Below are positions 57,190-64,000 of a DNA stretch of 64,000 nucleotides, piece by piece. The first letter of the stretch is position 1, and each line of letters opens with the position of its first letter. The translations under genes were made by a program, and so were the position numbers. This stretch comes from Apoda limacodes (Eukaryota; Arthropoda; Insecta; Lepidoptera; Limacodidae): NCBI GenBank assembly GCA_946406115.1, contig OX291547.1:5833001-5897000 (forward strand), in the 5' to 3' direction. The notes below the pieces were generated by a model. It had not been told where the DNA came from. It saw only the letters and a list, made by a program, of their open reading frames with translations, and made no database searches.

Positions 57190-57829
57190 TTTAAGGCTGT
57201 TTGAGCGTAATAAATACAAAAGAGAGAGGTTAAAACTTACCAAGGAATAGCTTGACAGCGTAACGAAAGAGATGGTTTGTTGACAATTTGCTTATTAATT
57301 GGTTACTTTGACTTATAACTGTGTTCTTTTATGAATACAATACTGATAAATAATAGTAAAACTCAAAATCACAACTAAATAATATACAAAATATGATTGA
57401 AAAATTTGAACTTTATAACGGATGGATCGCAGTAACACTTTAAAAAAAAAAATTTTATCTCGCACTTATTTATGTACATTTAAACCACTATTCTAAATAT
57501 ATAACTAGTTATTTGTAATGTTTTGCGTGAATTTATATTAAAAAGGTACAATTTACTGAAAAACAATTAAATAAAATTACGACAACTTTTGGTCAGCTGT
57601 TACTTCATGGGTTGCCACAGGAAAAAAAAAAAAATAATAAATAAAGATAACTTGAGACATTTACCTTACCTAAAATATTTATAAATTAGGATCTAGGATA
57701 TCTCTGATGGATAGGTTTAGGGAGGTAAATATTTTAACTAGCGTCGCAGTACATATATGAAAATCTTTTATATGTACATAAAAATATCAATGGTTTCAGC
57801 AAGAAAAGTGACTTTCACAAAGTAAATAC
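57190..57829. other. No gene seen; possible LINE 5' UTR
   Basis: The part next to 57189 may be the LINE 5' UTR; its start is not identifiable. The rest is AT-rich. Confidence 0.35.
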
Positions 57830-58310
57830 TAGAAGTAAAAATAAGCTGTTGGTGCATGATACACGTCTACACAAAGCAAGTAACTCTTTTATGGGGCAAT
57901 GTATACACTTTTAAAACAAAGTTCCCAATAATATTCAAAAGCTAGCAATAAGTAAATTTAAATCTTTTATCAAACAATTACTTTGTAAAAAAACATACTA
58001 CAATATATCAGACTTTGTAAATGATAAAAATTCTTGGGACTGAAGGTGCTCAATAACAGGATGCATGGGTAAACCAAATTAAAATGCAAATAATATTAAA
58101 TTTTAAAACATTGATTGTATTTTTAGTTTTTATGATTTTTTTAACTGAGTAACTATAGAGTTTCTTGCGGGATTCTTCTCAGTAGAAATCAACAACTTGT
58201 GAACCGAAGGGAGTGTGGGAGGGTTCAAAAAATAATATTTCATAACTTTGACGATTCAAAAGTAATTGTAAAATCCTAATTTGAATAAAACATTTTGACT
58301 TTGAACTTAT
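57830..58310 (+). pseudogene. C-terminal end and 3' UTR of the CR1/Jockey-group LINE
   Basis: Starts with codons SKNKLLVHDTRLHKASNS. After one frameshift it continues NKVPNNIQKLAISKFKSFIK, ending KNSWD and TGA at about 58040, typical of a LINE ORF2 C-terminus. The 3' UTR follows (GAGTTTCTTGCGGGATTCTT, GGGAGTGTGGGAGGGTTCAA) and ends TTTTGACTTTGAACTT. Its UTR is close to that at 52640-52780 on the opposite strand. Confidence 0.85.
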
Positions 58311-58516
58311 TGCCTCTCTAAGACAACCAATTTGTACGGAGCTAGAACCAGTCAATACCGATTGGCTCATCTACCTTATTTTCAACCACATAGCCTAGTT
58401 GATGAATATGTGATGCAATACACATTTATTTATAAGTTAAAAAAGTCAATCAAAAGCTACTTCAGGAATAGTCTGGATTTAGCCCACCTATGCGCACGTG
58501 TGGTTAAGATCTAGAT

Positions 58517-58620
58517 CAGTGGTGGGCAAACTTTCTTCATGGGGGGCCAGAAAGATTAAGAAATTTCAGAAGAGGGCCAGCAGCAAAAATGCATTTTGAT
58601 TTGAAACCGTTAACTAATCA
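58517..58620 (+). mobile_element. hAT-like element end
   Basis: CAGTGGTGGGCAAACTTTC is a hAT-type terminal inverted repeat start, followed by GGGGGGCCAGAAAGATTAAG and AGAGGGCCAGCAGC, as in widespread animal hAT MITEs. The preceding 8 bp ATCTAGAT (58509-58516) could be the target duplication. I could not find the partner right end. Confidence 0.6.
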
Positions 58621-59544
58621 ATAATATAAAAGTATAAAACATTTTTTATTTGAAATCGTTTTATCATAATATGATAATGAAATTATAAACATTATTCACT
58701 TGCGCAAATGGTACCTACTTACAGATCACCCATACAATTTAACTTTAATTCGAAGGCCCTGCTATAGTCAGTGTGTGATATATGAAATTGTTATTGTTTT
58801 ACTATAATATTGTCTGATGTAGGTTCAAGTAGTAACGAAGTAACTTTCAGTTACGAGAAAAGGTGTTTATCAGTAAGTCTGTTTCTGGAGGAAGCAAAAC
58901 TGTACGTGCGACTCGCTCGGTTACTTAATTAAACTATGCAACACATTGCTAAAGAGGCTTATTAGACTTTTCTTGTAGGTTTTTCTTGTAACTGTGCATC
59001 TTCTTACTTATTGATCGAAATATCGCAGGTAAAATACTTTTTGAGGTAATGAAAAATAGTAAAGTATCGCAGATCCTGCTAAATTTAATAACAGTAGGTT
59101 TATTTTATAATTAATAAAGGCTAAAATAAGATTTTAATCCTGCTAAAATCGCAGAATCCTGTTTAATTTGGTCACACTAAATGCTGCCAACTGCCAATTC
59201 ACGCTAAGGTCCAAATAAACACTTCTACTCTATGGTAGTAATTCAAAACCAACTAATCCAAAACCTGGTTCAGACCAATTATTTGTAAAACCAGTCTATT
59301 ACAAAACCCTAGAATTAATAACCTAACTAGCGCCGCCAAAAGATAAAACCACAGAACATTATAAGGGGTACACCCCAGTCTAATAATGTTCTGTGGATAA
59401 ACCTCATATCCTTTTATCTATATATATCTAATACCAACGTGGTGCAAACAAAAAATTTGCTTTAGAATAACAGAGACATAGAATCCATCTGACTACTTTT
59501 TATCATAAGTTGTAAGCAATTTGCGTTTCATACTTTTGGTAGTA
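58621..59544. other. No gene seen
   Basis: AT-rich. Might include hAT-like interior sequence, but no frame supports it. AGAACATTATAAGGGG/CCAGTCTAATAATGTTCT forms a small inverted pair at about 59354-59394. Confidence 0.35.
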
Positions 59545-59665
59545 ACTTCGCCAGCCTTCATACGTCCCCACTGTTGGGGCACGGCACGGCCTACCCTCAT
59601 AAACGAGGGTGATTTGGGCCATAGTCCACACGCGGGCCCAGTGCGGATTGTGGACTTAAAAGTAG
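59545..59665 (+). repeat. Lepidopteran interspersed repeat (GGGCCCAGTGCGGATTG type), copy 1
   Basis: GTTGGGGCACGGCACGGCC, ACGAGGGTGATTTGGGCCAT and GCGGGCCCAGTGCGGATTGT are followed by a (TAG)n run at about 59661-59681. A related piece is at 61470-61600. Recognised from memory as a common lepidopteran repeat. Confidence 0.6.
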
Positions 59666-59799
59666 TAGTAGTAGTAGTAGTTTTGGTAGTAAAATCATAA
59701 CAAAATCTAATGTTGGCTTTTAGCTTGCTTTTAGCGTATTGCTAAGAAATGTTGCTACCAAAAACCCATCTCGAGAAGTGAGTATTTTGCGCTTTTATA

Positions 59800-59890
59800 T
59801 ATATATTTTAAATATATATTTACATACATAACACACTCATGCACATTCACATATACATACATACACGCAAACATACATACGCATACACCT
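59800..59890. repeat. Low-complexity TATA/CATACATA tract
   Basis: (TA)n grading into CATACATACA and ACATACATACG text. Confidence 0.8.
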
Positions 59891-60189
59891 ACACATTTTT
59901 CATAAAAAAAAATATTGATATACTTTTCTTTGCACTGCAGTTATGTTAATAAGAAAGCTTATTATTATTTATTCTTAAGGTATGTTCTAATAGAATAGTC
60001 TACACTTGTTATCGTACCTAATGGGAATCGTCAAAAACTTACTACCTTTATTATTTTATCATCGACTAACCGAGAAGCCCTTCGCCTCTTTTCGAATAGA
60101 TGGGACGAAAACATTATTTTCCAATAATCAACACTCAAATTTACCTAAAACTTGGTGTACATACATGTTCTTCAACACAATGAATCAAC

Positions 60190-60270
60190 ATGTCCAAAGC
60201 GGAGAAAAGGGTTGCGGAGAAGGCGGTTGGTTGGTGGCAAAGTTTGTGTGCAAAAAAAATTAAGTATTGA
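60190..60270 (+). other. Possible 26-residue small ORF
   Basis: CAAC precedes the ATG, a good insect start context. The frame MSKAEKRVAEKAVGWWQSL and on to TGA uses GC-rich codons unlike its surroundings. It is short, unsupported by homology, and overlaps a longer frame with no features. It could equally be a first exon or chance. Confidence 0.2.
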
Positions 60271-60319
60271 CTGAACCATCATCACCAAATTGCTAAGGAT
60301 AGAAATTTGTGATGGTTGG

Positions 60320-60600
60320 TTTCGAAATTTAGGCATGATGTTTTAAAAATCAACCTCTAAGGGAGTCAACCGCGTGAGCCCGCGTGCAGCTGCGACGCAA
60401 TAATATTACTTTACGCTCAAAGCTTACGAAAATAGTTTAGGCAAAGATGTGATTCATTAGTTTTATTAAAAAAAATCTTAACCTAGTTATGAAGCTAAAA
60501 TTTGGCATGTTCATTTATTATGGGGCGTAGACATCCCCTGAGAAAGAAATTTTTCGCCAGGGACGGATCAAGGTGATGAAGAGGTAGTTGTTGAAGTTAT
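60320..60600 (+). repeat. Interspersed repeat, relative of 18365-18520
   Basis: AAATCAACCTCTAAGGGAGT and CCCGCGTGCAGCTGCGACGC, followed later by GCTAAAATTTGGCATGTTCA and GGCGTAGACATCCCCTGAGA, match blocks of a common lepidopteran repeat (recollection). The order suggests the end of one copy followed by the beginning of another. Confidence 0.45.
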
Positions 60601-61459
60601 GCTTTGGCCATAGTTTTGGTAACGAGTATAACAAAATAATATGAATAAATACTATTATAACATTTTTATGACAGGGTATGGATTAAGGAGTCGTCAAGTG
60701 CTTTAAGTTTATATGAAAATAGTTTTTTTATTTTTATTTTTTTATTTAGTTACTTTTAGTTTTAGTTTGTATAAAAAATAACTTCCTACTTATATTTTTA
60801 TGTCGCAGGGATGGCTTAGAGGAACCGAAATGTGATTCATAGTTTATATATAAAAAAATTGTATGCATATGTAAATATTACTGTTATAAATAAGATTTTA
60901 CAGCGATATAGGAATGCCTAGTTGAGGCTGAAAAAATTTTAAGGGTACCTCTCCTACTCGTAAAATGGGATTTTTTTTATTCTCTTATCATATTATTATA
61001 TAACGAAATTAAAATTACCTCCTACATTATATTATATATTAAGTTGTACAAATGCAGATAATGAATGCTAAACTCGAGAAATCTACATAACTTGCTTAGT
61101 GACATTCGACTAGTACTGGTGGGGTTTCCAGTTGAGAATATTGTAACGTGAGAAATGGTGTAGTTGAGGATTGGGCCATTCGCCAAGAATCACAAGTTGC
61201 TTGCTTGTGCTTTAACTGTTCGGTAGTGCGCACATCCCGGTGGTATGCTAACTTCTACTTGGCCTGGATCTTGTTTTGCCCCAGCTTGGATTTGGTCCGT
61301 TTAGAGCCAGCTATTTAAAAAGACCGAACAGTTTATGCGTATCTGGGAATCAGGTATGTAGATATGGTGAAATATATTGTACAGATGTTTGAAGGATGCA
61401 GAAAATAAAAGAGTCAAAATGTTGTTTTAAAAGATTGCTTCTAGACTTAAATGTCGTGT
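60601..61459. other. No gene seen
   Basis: Unassigned; no supported frame or repeat. Confidence 0.4.
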
Positions 61460-61464
61460 TCTGG

Positions 61465-61605
61465 GGATGTAGTCCACTTGTGGGCCCAGTGCGGATTGTA
61501 GACTTTACATATGCTTTTGACGATTGCAGGTTTCCCTACGATGTTTTCTTGCGCTGAAAAGCAAGTAGAGTGAGAAAAGAGAATCTGCGCATTACGGATT
61601 ATAAA
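61465..61605 (+). repeat. Lepidopteran interspersed repeat, copy 2
   Basis: GTGGGCCCAGTGCGGATTGT is followed by TTGCAGGTTTCCCTACGATG and TTTTCTTGCG, the continuation I remember for this family (tail AGGTTTCCTCACGATGTTTTC). The minus-strand frame over it is an artefact. Confidence 0.6.
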
Positions 61606-61751
61606 GCATAAAAAACACCGAGCACAGCTTCCTCCATAGATCTCTGAGGACAACAGTGAAATAATTTATTCAGTTGAATTATGTCATTAAAATAGTATTC
61701 CAGTCAGATTTTCATGCCCCATGCTACTCAGAGCACACAGCTTTCGCTCTA

Positions 61752-61998
61752 TTACCCAGGTTCGCCCGCCACTAAGTTCCTTTTGCACCAGCATTGACTT
61801 GATGGTGATGAGGATAATGATAAAGACTTAGCACAACAGTATACGCACGACATTTCATGTTTCTTAGTCCAAAGCAGATGTTTTAGCTTATGCTCTGCGA
61901 TTATCTTGTTCAGTTCAGCCGTCTCCCTCATGGCGCGTACCACCTGCCGCTCCTCTCTTAGTGTTTCCAACTTAAGCTGCTTTTCAGTCGATGTGAAT
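61752..61998 (-). CDS. Candidate terminal exon, coiled-coil protein of unknown function
   Basis: On the minus strand an acceptor TTTGTTCTTCAG ends at 61999. The next 82 codons are open to TAA at 61752. The first part (STEKQLKLETLREERQVVRA, MRETAELNKIIAEHKLKHLL) is charged, heptad-like and uses varied codons, unlike random AT-rich frames here. The end is Ser/Cys-rich. GTATAC at about 61845 could be an internal donor if the exon ends earlier. Upstream exons would lie at higher coordinates, but none were recognised before the repeats starting at 62165, so they may be outside the window. Such coiled coils occur at the ends of Myb/SANT-type DNA-binding proteins, but that is only a guess. Confidence 0.4.
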
Positions 61999-62164
61999 CT
62001 GAAGAACAAACTTACGAATCACAAAGGATAATAAATTAGCAGCAGCAGCGTATGTATATTGTATAGCTATCTAGACATATATGGACATAACGTATTTATA
62101 TAATAAAATTTAAACATGTAGGAATATTGACTGAAATTGGCAATTCATAAACAATGTGAGGTTT

Positions 62165-62405
62165 TTTCGCCTTTTTAGGATTTCGTACCCAAAGGGTAAA
62201 AAACGGGACCCTATTACTAAGACTCCGCTCGTCGGTCACCAGGCTGTATCCCATGAACCGTGATAGTTAGACACTTGAAATTTTCACAGAAATTATATTT
62301 CTGTTGCCGCTATAACAAAAAATACTAAAATATAGAATAAAATAAATATTTAAGAGGGCTCCCATTAATCAAACGTGATTTTTTTGCTCGATATTCTGCA
62401 CGGTT
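62165..62405 (+). mobile_element. GCGAGTCCGACTCGC-family repeat, 5' part
   Basis: TTTCGTACCCAAAGGGTAAA, CCCTATTACTAAGACTCCGC, CACCAGGCTGTATCCCATGA, ATTTCTGTTGCCGCTATAAC and TTTTTTTGCTCGATATTCTG match the reverse of 40195-40445. Confidence 0.8.
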
Positions 62406-62406
62406 A

Positions 62407-62872
62407 CCACTAAGAAAACCCCATTTACTATAGTCCCACAATCCCAGAACACTCCCCTCTCCATCTCCAAGAGCATTGGGATCCTTGGCGTTGACATCTC
62501 CAGCGATGTTCAGTTCCGAGATCATTTGCAAGACAAGGTGAAGCTGGCATCTAAAAAACAAGGTCCAAAAAATCGCACCGCTCGCCATCGGCATGGAATT
62601 CATTCTCACACTCTAGAACCGAAATGGTCGCGTACAGTGCGGTTTCAGAGAAACTTCCTCCCGCGAACAATGGGTTGTGGAATGAGCTCCCTGCCAAGGT
62701 TTTCTCTAAGGACAAAAGTATGGGGTTCTTCAAGAAAGAAGTTATTGGATTTTTGAAGGGTCGACAACGCGCCAGTGATACCCCTGGTGCTACAAGCGTC
62801 CATAGGCTACGGTGACCGCCTACCATCAGGCGGCCCGTGTGCTTGTTTGCCACCTTAGTGGTATAAAAAAAA
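62407..62872 (+). mobile_element. LINE family A copy with internal deletion
   Basis: Codons from the LGVDISSD region (62480) run to KLASKK at about 62560, then jump to RTARHRHGIHSHT at about 62575. Comparison with 34913-36602 shows roughly 120 codons missing at the junction. The C-terminal codons, 3' UTR (CCATCAGGCGGCCCGTGTGC) and a short A-run follow, ending at 62872. A smaller deletion removes codons at CCGCGAAC|AATGG (about 62668). Non-functional. Confidence 0.9.
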
Positions 62873-63130
62873 TATGAAAAATATTAATAACGGCAACAGG
62901 TAGACGCTTGAAATACTCACAGAATATTTAGTTATATATTTACTTCAAAAATGAATAATTATTCACAGAAAATGTATTTCTGTTGCCGCTGTACTAAAAA
63001 ACAGAATAAAACAATTATTTAAGGGGTCCCATACAAAAAACATAATTTTTTTGCTGTTTTTATGGATTTTTATAGATATATAGTACGGAACCCTTCGTGC
63101 GCGAGTCCGACTGGAACTTGGCCGATTTTT
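62873..63130 (+). mobile_element. GCGAGTCCGACTCGC-family repeat, 3' part
   Basis: Repeats TAGACGCTTGAAATACTCAC and ATTTCTGTTGCCGCTGTACT, then GTACGGAACCCTTCGTGCGC and GAGTCCGACTGGAACTTGGC to a T-run. Because the CTGTTGCCGCT block occurs both here and at 62300, this is a second copy, not the simple continuation of 62165-62405. Confidence 0.8.
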
Positions 63131-63139
63131 TTATAATTA

Positions 63140-63775
63140 CGCCTCGTTTTTAGGGTTCCGTACCCGAATGGCAAAAAACGGAACCCTTATGGATTCGTCA
63201 TGCCTGTCTGTCTGTCTGTCCGTCCGTATTTCACAGCCACTTTTTTTCGAAAATATAAGAACTATACTGTTGAAACTTGGTAAGTGGATGTATTTTGCGA
63301 ACCGCATTAAGATTTTCACACAAAAATAGAAAAAAATTTGGGGGTTCCCCATACTTAGAACTGAAATTCAAAAATTTTTTTTCTTCAAACCCATACGTGT
63401 GGGATATTTATGGATAGGTCTTTAAAAATGATATTGAGGTTTCAAATATTATTTTTTTCTAAACTAAATAGATTGCGCGAGAGACACTTCCAAAGCGGTA
63501 AAATGTGTCCCCCCCCACTGTAACTTCTAAACTAAGAGAATGATAAAACTAAGAGAAATATATGATGTACATTACCATGCAAACTTCCACCGAAAATTGG
63601 TTTGAACGAGATCTAGTAAGTAGTTTTTTTTAATACGTCATAAATCGTTAACCGCAATTTACCTTTCATTCAATTAACAAATATAAAAATTAAAAAAAAC
63701 ATTTAATTTTTATAGATAATGATACGGAACGACACCCATCGTGCGCGAGTCCGACTCGCACTTGGACAAATTTTT
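63140..63775 (+). mobile_element. GCGAGTCCGACTCGC-family repeat, long copy
   Basis: Starts GTTTTTAGGGTTCCGTACCC with CTGTCTGTCTGTCTGTCCGT. It passes AACTGAAATTCAAAAATTTT and ends ATACGGAACGACACCCATCG, TGCGCGAGTCCGACTCGCAC, TTGGACAAATTTTTT. It is about 635 bp and non-coding: a non-autonomous element whose superfamily I cannot assign. Confidence 0.75.
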
Positions 63776-64000
63776 TAAATATTGGACTCCAAAGTGACTA
63801 TTTTCGGTTATGTTCGCGTCCATCAGGATTGGCCCAGAGAGGCCCAAAAATTAAGAATAAAATACCTAATATGTAGAGAGCACATAGAATGTATTTACTA
63901 AAACAAAAAGTAAAATTAGTTGGCGATATATATCCGACCGAGATGTTTATAGAACGACACTTAGTATTACTTCTAGTATTATATAGTTTGTGCTTATAGT
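63776..64000. other. No gene seen to window end
   Basis: Short AT-rich remainder. Confidence 0.4.

Noticed and set aside
56701..57243. A cellular spliced coiled-coil gene at 56-57 kb (TTACAG|GTGATG looked like a splice boundary)
   Set aside because: Downstream sequence continues directly into a LINE endonuclease and RT in the same orientation, and the frame change is explained by a simple indel in a decayed ORF1.

Overview
The window looks like a repeat-rich, AT-rich intergenic and intronic stretch of an insect chromosome, most likely a moth or butterfly (Lepidoptera). Reasons: the only gene I can resolve completely is a spliced eukaryotic one with short exons and GT-AG introns; non-LTR retrotransposons (LINEs) with poly(A) or short-repeat 3' tails recur in both orientations; and several interspersed families are ones I associate from memory with lepidopteran genomes (a unit ending in GCGAGTCCGACTCGCACTTGG, a CGACTTCaaaaagg unit, and a LINE tail with (AAAGTC)n). 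There is no sign of prokaryotic organisation: no operons, ribosome-binding sites or CRISPR.

Layout. 0-13 kb: a 56-bp tandem repeat, a 460-bp inverted repeat, old LINE pieces, a decayed Harbinger-like MITE and unassigned AT-rich DNA. 13.1-17.2 kb: a 19-copy 69-bp satellite followed by a 2.5-kb element with about 175-bp terminal inverted repeats, an 8-bp target duplication and an internal array of 325-bp units. 18.6-19.6 kb: an inverted pair of sequences derived from the 3' half of 5S rRNA, set among copies of the GCGAGTCCGACTCGC family. 20-31 kb: mostly unassigned, with a 61-bp GC-rich minisatellite and a 501-bp TIR element bounded by TA. 31-37 kb: a possible secreted-protein exon, an intact Harbinger-like MITE (TTA duplications) and a 5'-truncated LINE with an uninterrupted 560-codon reverse transcriptase frame. 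39.7-44.5 kb: nested repeats and a gutted Ty3/gypsy-like element.

44.8-48.7 kb holds the one complete host gene, on the minus strand: mitochondrial ATP synthase inhibitor IF1 (three coding exons, 102 residues, poly(A) signal). 49.6-52.2 kb: a degenerate repeat with direct and inverted copies, and a dead LINE. 52.6-57.2 kb: a near-full-length but broken CR1/Jockey-group LINE (coiled-coil/esterase-like ORF1, endonuclease and reverse transcriptase ORF2) on the minus strand, with a second piece of the same family at 57.8-58.3 kb on the plus strand. 58.5-64 kb: a hAT-like end, lepidopteran interspersed repeats, a possible coiled-coil exon at 61.75-62.0 kb, and a cluster of GCGAGTCCGACTCGC-family copies.

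Apart from IF1, the coding-looking sequence is mobile-element protein, mostly broken. No alignments or searches could be run; identities are read by eye, and family names marked as recollection should be checked against a repeat library.
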